This document shows positions 27,038-34,655 of a DNA stretch of 64,000 nt, one piece after another. Within the stretch, counting starts at the first letter, position 1; the number at the start of each line of letters is the position of its first letter. The notes beneath the pieces were generated by a model, which worked only from the letters and a program-made list of their open reading frames with translations, was not told where the DNA came from and searched no databases. The translations under genes and the position numbers were made by a program. This DNA comes from Deltaproteobacteria bacterium (GTDB lineage Bacteria > Myxococcota_A > Polyangia > Polyangiales > Houyiibacteriaceae). Location: assembly GCA_017644045.1 (NCBI GenBank), contig JAEPMI010000005.1:496001-560000 (forward strand), written 5' to 3'.

Positions 27038-27703
27038 ATGCTCGACCGACCTCGTGACTACTGCGACCACTACTGCGAGCGCTGCCCACAGCGACCCCGA
27101 TGCGACCTGGCGGCGCTCGAGGAGCATCGAGCGCACGAGTTCCCCAACGTGAGCCAGCAGGAGTGGATGGAACACGACTTGCGCGCCGCCTTCGCGATGC
27201 TCGAACGTGCTCTCGAGGAACAAGGCATCGACCCCGACACGATCGAAGCGCCGGATCCTCCACCGGAAGCGCGCGAGCTGGCGGAGCTTGGTCAGTGCTA
27301 CGCCATGGCGCTCTCTCGAGTGAGTCGTGCGGCGCCGATGACGAGCGACCGGGAAGCCCTCTCACAGCTCCAGCGACTCGGGCTCGTCGTCGCAGGCAAG
27401 TGCGCAGCTCTGGTCGACGCTTTCGAAGAGCCGGACGATGAGCTCATCGACATCTGGGCCAGCCAGGTGTTCATCCTCGAAGCCGCCGCTGCTGCGATCC
27501 ACCGACACATGGCCACCGTGCTCACGGTGGAGGTTCGCGAGATGTTCGGCCCGATCCACCAACGCCTCGACGAGCTCCTACGCCCGCTGGATGCTCGAAT
27601 CCCCGCGCCGCTGCGTGACCTTCTCGCGAAGCGGATCGCCGAAGGCGAAGCCCCGTCGCCATTCCTGGTGCGGAGCGCTCCTTGGGCGGAGCTCAGGGAA
27701 TGA
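27038..27703 (+). CDS. Hypothetical protein with N-terminal cysteine cluster
   Basis: A 221-residue protein from ATG 27038, which has GAGGGG upstream; an ATG at 27011 would add nine residues. The N-terminus carries CDHYCERCPQRPRC, a Cys-rich motif that could bind a metal or Fe-S cluster. The rest is predominantly helical (about 50-210) with an Ala/Leu/Glu pattern and no recognised domain. There is no signal peptide or membrane helix. It follows the SctR/FliP gene by 55 bp. The function is unknown; a metal-dependent regulatory or carrier role is possible. Confidence 0.65.
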   Translation: MLDRPRDYCDHYCERCPQRPRCDLAALEEHRAHEFPNVSQQEWMEHDLRAAFAMLERALEEQGIDPDTIEAPDPPPEARELAELGQCYAMALSRVSRAAPMTSDREALSQLQRLGLVVAGKCAALVDAFEEPDDELIDIWASQVFILEAAAAAIHRHMATVLTVEVREMFGPIHQRLDELLRPLDARIPAPLRDLLAKRIAEGEAPSPFLVRSAPWAELRE

Positions 27704-27846
27704 GCGCTCGAACTCCGAACAGCACCAACGTGCCCAGCATCACGGCGACGCCCAGCAGCTTCACGCTGCCCGCGGCGTCCGACGGGTGAAGGGCAACGGA
27801 CGGTCATGGGAATGACCGGCGGGCCCAGTGTCGTTAGGCTCGCGCC

Positions 27847-28845
27847 ATGGGGTGGACTTCACGGGGGTGGATCGGGCTGGGGGTGATCCTGGCGTGCAGT
27901 GGGCCGCCTCCTGCCACGCCGGAAGAGGAGCCGGTGCAGGGGGCCGATCGGCCGGCGCAGGTCGCGTCCGTCGAGGTCGGGGCGCCGGAGCCGAACCGGT
28001 CCGACGTGGCCGAGACTGGCTCCGAAGAGCCGGCGGAGCCGGTGGACGATCTGCCCGAGGGTCCGGAGCCGCCCGCGGGCACGCTGGAGCAGGCGATGTA
28101 CTGGGGGCTCGAGGCGCGGGAGTACGCCACGCCGATGCGGGCGCCGAGCGACGCGATCGAGTGCGCGCCTTTCGAGGGGACCGGAGAGCCGGGTGTCGAG
28201 TGGTACGAGCAGTGCCAGATCCACGACACGATCGCGCGCACCGACCGTGGCTGGCTCGTGCTCCAGGTCGACCGGGACGATGGCGGCATTCACGCGCTGC
28301 ACCTCTTCGAGGGCAACGCGCGGCGGAAGCGCGAGCGAGTCGCAGGCGAGCCGACGCCGCGGAACGTCGAGGCGCTCCGTCGCTGGATGAGTCGCCCCGC
28401 GCTGCAGCCGGTCGCCGACCGGATCGGTCGCGCAGCGCAGCTCGAGTTCTCGCTCGGGAGCTACCACCCGCTGGTGGAGCTCGAGGGCTCGGGTTGGCTG
28501 CTCTGGGCCCAGACCGTTCACGACCTCGACGATCCCGAGTGGGTGCTCTGGCTGGTCTCCCCGGATGGCGAGACGAGGCACGAGCTCGCGCGCCGCCCCG
28601 CGGAGCTCGGCGCGTGCGATGGCGGCGGTCATTGGTGCGAGTCCACGGACTCGGAGTGCGACGACGTGGGGCTCCGCGCGGAAGGTCGGCTCTGTGTGCT
28701 GCCGCTCGGGCTCTACCGCGTCGCGATCCACGAGCGGGAGCTCGCGCTGCTCGGCTCGGTGAACGAGGCCGGGCACGGGCTGATGGGCGGGCTCACCTGG
28801 ATCGCCCCACTGCCCGAGGCGTTCGCGTCAGCGCCGAGCGAGTGA
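27847..28845 (+). CDS. Hypothetical lipoprotein
   Basis: A 332-residue predicted lipoprotein with lipobox VILAC at about Cys17 followed by SGPPPATPEEE and a long acidic Pro/Glu linker to about residue 80. The mature domain contains a few cysteine pairs (ECAPFEG, ACDGGGHWCES, DSECDD, RLCVLPLG) and beta-rich stretches but no family I recognise. Its last 18 bp overlap the end of the convergent DUF167 gene. Confidence 0.7.
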   Translation: MGWTSRGWIGLGVILACSGPPPATPEEEPVQGADRPAQVASVEVGAPEPNRSDVAETGSEEPAEPVDDLPEGPEPPAGTLEQAMYWGLEAREYATPMRAPSDAIECAPFEGTGEPGVEWYEQCQIHDTIARTDRGWLVLQVDRDDGGIHALHLFEGNARRKRERVAGEPTPRNVEALRRWMSRPALQPVADRIGRAAQLEFSLGSYHPLVELEGSGWLLWAQTVHDLDDPEWVLWLVSPDGETRHELARRPAELGACDGGGHWCESTDSECDDVGLRAEGRLCVLPLGLYRVAIHERELALLGSVNEAGHGLMGGLTWIAPLPEAFASAPSE

Positions 28846-29145
28846 GCGGAGGCGGCTGGCGACCTCCTTGGGTGTGTCGGTGTCGATCACGACGTGCTTG
28901 AGCCGCGCGTGCTCGCCGTGGGCGATGCGGACGCGGCCCTTCGACACCCCGAGCGCCTTGCTGAGCAGCTTGATCAACGCAGCGTTCGCGGCGCCGTCGA
29001 CCGGTGGCTTGGTGAGCGCGAGCTTCAGGGCGCCGTCGTGGACGCCCATCGCCCGTGCGCGGCTCGCACGAGGCGCGACGCGCACGGAGAACGCGACGGA
29101 GTCCTCGGCGAGCTCGAGGTCCAGCGCTGCGGTCGGGGGTTCCAC
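28828..29145 (-). CDS. DUF167 (YggU family) protein
   Basis: A 105-residue protein matching the YggU/DUF167 fold across its length: FSVRVAPRASRARAMGVHDG, LKLALTKPPVDGAANAALIKLLSKALGVSKGRVRI and a GEHARLKHVVID end. Members are small alpha/beta proteins of unresolved function, often found near pilus or cell-division genes. The start is a GTG at 29145. It overlaps the convergent lipoprotein gene at its 3' end. Confidence 0.9.
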   Translation of the reverse strand: MEPPTAALDLELAEDSVAFSVRVAPRASRARAMGVHDGALKLALTKPPVDGAANAALIKLLSKALGVSKGRVRIAHGEHARLKHVVIDTDTPKEVASRLRSLARR

Positions 29146-29228
29146 GAGGGCGCCACCCTAGGGGGTCGCGGGCGTGCCCCGCAACCCGGCACGTCGACCC
29201 TGAAACCGGCGTCAGGCATGCGCCGAGG

Positions 29229-29627
29229 TCAGGGCGCGGGGACGACGCCGACGCAGCGGGAGTCGCGGCAGTAGGCGACGGGATCGGCGGGGTACTCGTG
29301 CCTGGCGCAGCGGTAACGGCGATTGGCGAACTGGTCCCGGAAGGCCTGTTGGCGGTCGCGGTGCACCGCCGAGGCGCGAGCGCAGGGATCGGTCGCGATG
29401 ACGCAGTCGGCGTCGGTCGAGCAGCCCTGGTCGAAACCGGTCGCCGGGTCGAGCCGCTGCTCGCCCGGGTCGGACTCGGGTTCGAGCTCCGCCTCGGGCT
29501 CCGTGTTCTGGGTCTCCGGCTCGGGAGAATCGCCGGTGGCTTCGCTGGTGGGGGTCTCGGGTGGCGCGCTGCCGCTCTCGCCCGACGAGCAGGCGAGCGC
29601 GAAGAGCAGCAGGAGCGGGGCCCTCAT
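29229..29627 (-). CDS. Small Cys-rich lipoprotein
   Basis: A 132-residue predicted lipoprotein. The lipobox FALAC is at about Cys13, followed by a strongly acidic Pro/Glu linker to about residue 65. The small C-terminal domain contains six cysteines in CSTDADCVIATDPC...RCARHEY...YCRDSRC, suggesting three disulfides. The CSTDADC/DCV pattern recurs in myxobacterial Cys-rich secreted proteins. The start ATG overlaps the DUF2277 stop (ATGA), indicating co-translation. The function is unknown. Confidence 0.72.
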   Translation of the reverse strand: MRAPLLLLFALACSSGESGSAPPETPTSEATGDSPEPETQNTEPEAELEPESDPGEQRLDPATGFDQGCSTDADCVIATDPCARASAVHRDRQQAFRDQFANRRYRCARHEYPADPVAYCRDSRCVGVVPAP

Positions 29628-29893
29628 CGCGCGAACCGGCGCCGGCTGCGCTCGCGGGCCTTTTCGGCTTCCACCTCGCGGTCCTTCGGCGGCGCCTTGG
29701 TGACCAACGAGTCGATCAGCCGCCGCGCGACCTCGGTCGTCTCCTCGACGGCACGGTCGAAGGCTTCCTCGTTTGCCTGAGAGGGCTTGGTGAACCCGCT
29801 CAGCTTGCGCACGAACTGCAGCGCGGCAGCCTCGATCTCCTCATCGGTGGCGGGCGGGTCGAAGTTGAAGAGCGTCTTGATGTTCCGGCACAT
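29624..29893 (-). CDS. DUF2277 family protein
   Basis: An 89-residue protein beginning MCRNIKTLFNFDPPATDEEI, the diagnostic N-terminus of DUF2277, followed by QFVRKLSGFTKPSQANEEAF and a basic C-terminus. The start at 29893 is chosen because family members begin exactly at this Met-Cys-Arg-Asn; an upstream frame to 29932 is rejected. The biochemical function of the family is unknown. It is the first gene of a two-gene operon with the Cys-rich lipoprotein. Confidence 0.9.
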   Translation of the reverse strand: MCRNIKTLFNFDPPATDEEIEAAALQFVRKLSGFTKPSQANEEAFDRAVEETTEVARRLIDSLVTKAPPKDREVEAEKARERSRRRFAR

Positions 29894-30084
29894 GGCCCAC
29901 GGATGAGAGCACGAGGGGGTGTCACCCAACAAACGACGGGAGCCCGACCGATTTCGACGACGGCGAACCTTTCCGCCGTTCTTCGTGAAATTCGTGACCA
30001 GCTGTGCACTTTTCGTTCATTCGGCGTGACGAAGCGCACGACCTGTGGTTCGTTGTGGGTCGGGGAGCGAAGGGATTCGTGCGG

Positions 30085-31674
30085 ATGACGACCAGACGAA
30101 CCATTCCGATAGCCCTCCTGACCATGGTGTTCGCCATGGGCTGCGAGGGCACGATCGGTGAGGGTGGGCGAACGGAGCCGGGGACCGACCCGATGGATCC
30201 GCGCTTCGAGGCTCGGGTGTGGCGGCTCTCGCCGCCGCAGCTCGAGCTCGAGATCGAGCGGCTCTTCGGGCCAGAGGCCCCCGCGCCGAACGTGCCGCCG
30301 GGTGCCGCCGAGTATGGGCTGACCAACATCGCCGCCACCGGCCGGATCGACACGGGCAACGCGGGCCTCTTCGTCGAAGGCATCCGCGCCGTGGGCGAGT
30401 GGGCCGCGACCAACGGTGCCACGGCCGCCCGCTGCGACAGCTACGGGACCGACGCCTGCATCGACCAGTTCATGGGGTGGTTCCCGGAGGCGGCCTTCCG
30501 CGGACCGGTGACCGACGACGAGATCACCGAGCTGCGGATGGTCTTCGAGCAGAACCGGACCGACTACGACTACGACTACGGCTTCGCGAGCGTGGTCCGA
30601 GCGGTCCTGCTCTCGCCGCGCTTCCTCTACCGCTGGGAGCTGGGCGAGCCAGGCAACGACGACGCCATCGTCGACCTCGACCCGTACGAGATCGCCAACC
30701 TCATGGCCTTCTCCATCACCGACCGCGCACCGGACGACGAGCTCCTCGCGGCGGCAGCAGCGGGCGAGCTCGACGAGCCCGACGTCCGCGAAGCGCACGC
30801 GCGCCGCCTGATGGATCGCTCGGACGCGGTCTGGCAGCGCTTCTTCTGGGAGTGGCTGGAGATGGCCACGCTGCAGTCGCAGGGCAACGAAGTCGGGCTC
30901 CCGCCGAGCCTCGTCGCGCAGATGGAGGAGGAGTACCAGACCTTCGTCAGCAACGTGGTGGTGGAGAATCGCGGCACGCTGCGCGACCTGCTCACCAGTG
31001 ACCAGACCTGGGCCCAGCCGGAGCTCGCCGAGTACTACGGCGTGAGCCACCCGGGCTCGGGCCTGCAGCCGATCACCATGGACGCGAGCCAGCGCAGCGG
31101 TCTGCTGACCCAAGGCGCCTGGCTCGTCGCGCACGGCAAGGACGGCCGCGCCAACGTGGTCCGGCGCGGCATGGCGGTCTTCCGCGACGCGATGTGCCGG
31201 AACGTGACCCCGCTCGACATCGACCTCGAGGCCGCCCTCGACGAGCTGGTCGGTCCGGACGCGACCGTTCGCGAGATCGTCGTCGCCCGCGGCGAGGCGC
31301 CGACCTGCGGTGCCTGTCACCGCCTCGCCGACCCCATCGGCCTCGCCTTCGAGGGCTTCGCCGGCGACGGGAGCTGGCAGACCACCTACGCGGCCGACGG
31401 AAACCCGGTCGAGACCAACATCAACTTCCCCGGCGCCGGTGAGATCGACGGCGCCACGGACCTCTCGCAGATCCTCGCGGACGACCAGGCGTTCCGCAGC
31501 TGCCTGGTGCAGCGCTTCGCCCACTTCCTGATGGGCGGCCAGGTCGGCTCCCCGGAGATCGTCCGCTGGACCGGCGAGGCCGACCAGGCCTTCCTGGCGA
31601 GCGGCGGCAACTTCGAGGAGCTGCTGGTCGACCTGGTCCGAGACCCCGCCTTCATCGAACGGAGGAAGCCATGA
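30085..31674 (+). CDS. DUF1592/DUF1588/DUF1585 domain lipoprotein
   Basis: A 529-residue protein with a lipoprotein-like signal ending VFAMGC (about Cys20). The domain order follows the DUF1592 (EYQTF and preceding helices, LLSPRFLYRWELGEPG), DUF1588 (GVSHPGSGLQPI, RSGLLTQGAWL, RRGMAVFRDAMC) and DUF1585 (TCGACHRLADPIGLAFE, FRSCLVQRFAHFLMGG) series, which is known from planctomycetes and myxobacteria. The CGACH motif resembles a c-type haem site, and haem binding is plausible but unproven. The upstream 191 bp shows no gene. The stop overlaps the ATG of the DUF1552 gene by four bases, the usual partner for this family. Confidence 0.88.
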   Translation: MTTRRTIPIALLTMVFAMGCEGTIGEGGRTEPGTDPMDPRFEARVWRLSPPQLELEIERLFGPEAPAPNVPPGAAEYGLTNIAATGRIDTGNAGLFVEGIRAVGEWAATNGATAARCDSYGTDACIDQFMGWFPEAAFRGPVTDDEITELRMVFEQNRTDYDYDYGFASVVRAVLLSPRFLYRWELGEPGNDDAIVDLDPYEIANLMAFSITDRAPDDELLAAAAAGELDEPDVREAHARRLMDRSDAVWQRFFWEWLEMATLQSQGNEVGLPPSLVAQMEEEYQTFVSNVVVENRGTLRDLLTSDQTWAQPELAEYYGVSHPGSGLQPITMDASQRSGLLTQGAWLVAHGKDGRANVVRRGMAVFRDAMCRNVTPLDIDLEAALDELVGPDATVREIVVARGEAPTCGACHRLADPIGLAFEGFAGDGSWQTTYAADGNPVETNINFPGAGEIDGATDLSQILADDQAFRSCLVQRFAHFLMGGQVGSPEIVRWTGEADQAFLASGGNFEELLVDLVRDPAFIERRKP

Positions 31675-33149
31675 GCATCTCACGACGCGACTTCGCGAAG
31701 CTCCTCGGCGCCGGTGCGCTCGGCGCCGCTCTCGCTCCCGGCTTCGGCCGCCGCCTGTCCGCGCAGGCGCCCATGGGTCCGGTCCGTTTCCTGGCGGTGC
31801 GCACGCCGCATGGGGTGGACCGTGACTGGTGGATCCCGCGCAACAGCGACGGCTCCGATCCGAGCACACCCGACGAGGCGCTCTCGGGCCTGAGCTTCGA
31901 CTACGACATGGCGATCCTCGCGCCGCTCATGGCGTGGCGCGACCAGATCACGATCCTCGATGGGCTGGATACCCAGTGCACGAAGGAGAACACCCGCGGC
32001 GGGGTCTACCCGAACCACGGGCACAACGAGCAGGGCACCATGCTCACGGGCGCGCAGGGCCCCGCCGACCGCGAAGGCAACTTCGGCGCTGGCCACCCCT
32101 CGCTCGACTTCGTGCTCCACGCGCGCCTCGGCGCGCCGGCGCTCCTGACCGCCTCGGTCGAGGGCACGGGCACCTGGAAGTGCATGAGCTACGACGACGC
32201 CGGACGCTTCCGTCAGCCGACCGCCGACCCGCGCACGCTCTTCCGCGCCGCGTTCCCGGAAGGCTTCGAGCCGCCCGATCCGATGGAGCCGACCGTCGAC
32301 TTCTCGAACGGTGAGCGCCGCATCTTCGGCTACGACCAGAGCGTGCTCGAGGCGCTCGAGGGCCGGCTCGGCGGCTCCGAGGCGGAGAAGATCCGCGCAC
32401 ACATCGACGCGATGGCCGCGCTCACTCCGGCGCCCGGGATGGGCCCCGGTGGGATGTTCGTCGGCGCCTGCACCACGAGTGGCAGCGACGTGCCCACGGT
32501 CGGTCAGAACGTCGGTAGCTACGACAACGTGCCGGTGGTCACCCGCGCGCACGCCGAGGTCATCACTCAAGCCTTCGCCTGTGGACGCGCGCGCTGCGCC
32601 ACCCTGCAGATCCTCAACGACTTCCCGAACTACTACACCGACATCCCCGAGGTGCGGGACTCCGGGGTCATCGGTCTCTTCGGCGACGGCTACCGCTTTC
32701 ACGAGGACCTGGTGCACAGCTACTGGGGCGCGTCCGGCTCGGACCTCGACACGATCCGTCGGGGCTACCTCGCCGGTCAGCGCTGGGCCGCGGGCAACTT
32801 CGCCCTGGTCCTCGAGGTGCTCGACTCGGTCACCGACCCGATGGACCCGAGCGGAGGCTCGATCCTCGATAACACCATCGTCTACTGGCACAACGAGTTC
32901 GGCCACGACGGTCACGACGCGCAGCACACGCGGCACCCGGTGGTCATCGCCGGCGGCGGTGGTCGGACGCTCCGGCTCGGGCGCTACCTGCGGCTCCGCG
33001 ACATCTCCTCGAGCGATCGGGTGCCGCACAACAAGCTGCTCGTCAGCATCGCGCACGCCCTCGGCCAGACGGACATCGACTTCTTCGGCGACCGCGATCT
33101 GGAGGATCGCGCCGACTATCGCGGTCCGCTCGAGCCCTTGATGGCCTGA
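31671..33149 (+). CDS. DUF1552 family protein, Tat-exported
   Basis: A 492-residue protein starting with a twin-arginine signal (SRRDFAKLLGAGALGAALAP, residues 4-23), so it should be exported folded, perhaps with a cofactor. The body shows DUF1552 blocks including LDTQCTKENTRGGVYPNHGH, YWHNEFGHDGHDAQHTRHP and the end GQTDIDFFGD, resembling the sulfatase/alkaline-phosphatase-like DUF1501 group. It is translationally coupled to the DUF1592 gene upstream. The pair is thought to act together outside the cytosol, but the substrate is unknown. Confidence 0.88.
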   Translation: MSISRRDFAKLLGAGALGAALAPGFGRRLSAQAPMGPVRFLAVRTPHGVDRDWWIPRNSDGSDPSTPDEALSGLSFDYDMAILAPLMAWRDQITILDGLDTQCTKENTRGGVYPNHGHNEQGTMLTGAQGPADREGNFGAGHPSLDFVLHARLGAPALLTASVEGTGTWKCMSYDDAGRFRQPTADPRTLFRAAFPEGFEPPDPMEPTVDFSNGERRIFGYDQSVLEALEGRLGGSEAEKIRAHIDAMAALTPAPGMGPGGMFVGACTTSGSDVPTVGQNVGSYDNVPVVTRAHAEVITQAFACGRARCATLQILNDFPNYYTDIPEVRDSGVIGLFGDGYRFHEDLVHSYWGASGSDLDTIRRGYLAGQRWAAGNFALVLEVLDSVTDPMDPSGGSILDNTIVYWHNEFGHDGHDAQHTRHPVVIAGGGGRTLRLGRYLRLRDISSSDRVPHNKLLVSIAHALGQTDIDFFGDRDLEDRADYRGPLEPLMA

Positions 33150-33224
33150 GCCTCTCGACCGACCTCTGAGCTTGCGCACGCCACCGGCGCGACCGGCGGC
33201 GCGCGGGCGATAGGGTTTCAGCAG

Positions 33225-33899
33225 ATGCAGATGCTCGTCTTCTACGGTGTCATCGCGGCCATCTTGGCCTTCGACGCGCTCCTCCTCGGAGGGCTCGCGT
33301 GGGCGTACCACTCGCCGCGCTTCGCGAGCCGTCGCCTGAGCGACCGGCCGTCGATCAAGGTCAGCAAGGCCAACCGGCTCGGCACGATGGCGCTCATCTC
33401 GACGCTCTCGCTCGCCGCGGTCGTCGGCCCGACCTATTTCCTCGGCGAGTACCTGGTGACCGCCGAGGCGACCGCGTGGTGGATGATCGCCCTGCAGGCC
33501 GTCGGCATCCTCTTCGTCTACGACTTCCTCTACTACGGGCTGCACCGGACGATGCACCACAAGAAGCTGATGCGCTGGGTGCACGGCATGCACCACCGGG
33601 TTCGCAACCCATCCGCGCTCGAGAGCTTCTACCTGCATCCCATCGAGCTCCTCGCCGGCCTCGGCCTGCTCTACGTCTCGACCTTGCTCATCGGCCCGGT
33701 CCACCAGGTCGCCTTCCTGATCGCGTTCTTCGTCTACTCGACGCTGAACATCACGATCCACTCCGGCCTCGACCTGAAGTCACTCGGTCCGCTGAACTTC
33801 CTGACGAAGAAGCACCAGGTCCACCACCTGGCGGACATGTCGAAGAACTACTCGTCGCTCACGCCACTGCCCGACAAGATCTTCGGCACCGCCGGCTAG
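33225..33899 (+). CDS. Sterol desaturase/fatty acid hydroxylase family membrane protein
   Basis: A 224-residue integral membrane protein with about four hydrophobic segments. The di-iron histidine boxes typical of the superfamily are present: HRTMHH (from 107), HGMHHRVRNPS (from 120), and KKHQVHHLADM near the C-terminus, with an additional His in ITIHSG. It would hydroxylate or desaturate a lipid or sterol-like substrate in the inner membrane using O2. It stands alone between the DUF1552 gene and a convergent gene whose end overlaps it by four bases. Sterol synthesis does occur in some myxobacteria, but the substrate here is open. Confidence 0.88.
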   Translation: MQMLVFYGVIAAILAFDALLLGGLAWAYHSPRFASRRLSDRPSIKVSKANRLGTMALISTLSLAAVVGPTYFLGEYLVTAEATAWWMIALQAVGILFVYDFLYYGLHRTMHHKKLMRWVHGMHHRVRNPSALESFYLHPIELLAGLGLLYVSTLLIGPVHQVAFLIAFFVYSTLNITIHSGLDLKSLGPLNFLTKKHQVHHLADMSKNYSSLTPLPDKIFGTAG

Positions 33900-34609
33900 C
33901 GGAACGCGCACCAGTCCGCGCGGACCGCGGCGCGCACCGGTCCGCTCGAGGCAGCCAGCGCGCGCTCGGCGAGCTGACGTGACCGGGCTCCGTCGCCCTG
34001 GTCGTGTGCGGCCCAAGCCGCGAGGTAGAGCGCCAGCCCACGCTGCGGCGTGGTGAGCTCGGCGGCCTTCTCGAAGAAGCGGATGGCCACGCCAGGATCC
34101 CCTTGGTGGCGGTAGTAGAGGCCGAAGCGGATGTAGGCGCTGGCGACCAGTGGGCTGCTGGGCTCGTTCAGGATGAGCCGGTGGTAGACCTGGCGGGCAC
34201 GCTGCGGCTCCTGGATCTCTTCCAGGAGCGACGCGAGCCGAAAGAGGGTCCGGTCCATCCCACGCCCACTCGGTGCCTCCTGGATCGACATGGCGTAGCC
34301 ACGAATCGCCTCCTCGAGCGCGTCGTGGTCGTGATCGAGGAGGTAGCGCTCACGCTGGGCGTCGGCGTAGCGAAGGGCCGCCTCGGCCTTGTCCTGTCCG
34401 GGTTGGGCCGCATCGAGCTGGGGCTTCAGCTCCTGCGCGCGCGCGGCGGCGGCCGCGGCGCTCGGAAACGTCGGCGCATGGTCGCCCACCCAGGTCGGCG
34501 GATCGTACGAGGGCTGGCTCGGCGGGGTCCCGCAGCGCGGGTCGAACTCGGCCGCCTGCCCGAGAGCAGGCGACGCGAACGCCAGGAGGAGCAGCGGGAG
34601 CCAGCGCAT
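33896..34609 (-). CDS. Secreted TPR-like protein (paralogue A)
   Basis: A 237-residue protein with a cleavable signal peptide ending SPALGQ. The mature N-terminus has a PSYDPPTWVGDHAPTFPS block and an Ala-rich helix, followed by TPR-like helical repeats (VYHRLILNEPSSPLVASAYIRFGLYYRHQG). The end reads LALYLAAWAAHDQG and DWCAF. The gene at 36948-37691 encodes a clear paralogue with the same N- and C-terminal signatures; both flank a beta-propeller lipoprotein gene. It probably acts as a periplasmic adaptor; no enzyme motif is seen. Confidence 0.72.
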   Translation of the reverse strand: MRWLPLLLLAFASPALGQAAEFDPRCGTPPSQPSYDPPTWVGDHAPTFPSAAAAAARAQELKPQLDAAQPGQDKAEAALRYADAQRERYLLDHDHDALEEAIRGYAMSIQEAPSGRGMDRTLFRLASLLEEIQEPQRARQVYHRLILNEPSSPLVASAYIRFGLYYRHQGDPGVAIRFFEKAAELTTPQRGLALYLAAWAAHDQGDGARSRQLAERALAASSGPVRAAVRADWCAFR

Positions 34610-34655
34610 CGGCCCATCGTACGCTCCTGGCGCTCGCGACATTCCCGTCAGCGCA

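Noticed and set aside
27693-27764. 23-codon minus-strand reading frame encoding a hydrophobic peptide (GTG 27764)
   Set aside because: It looks like one membrane helix, but it has no ribosome-binding site and overlaps the end of the gene on the other strand; too short to support.
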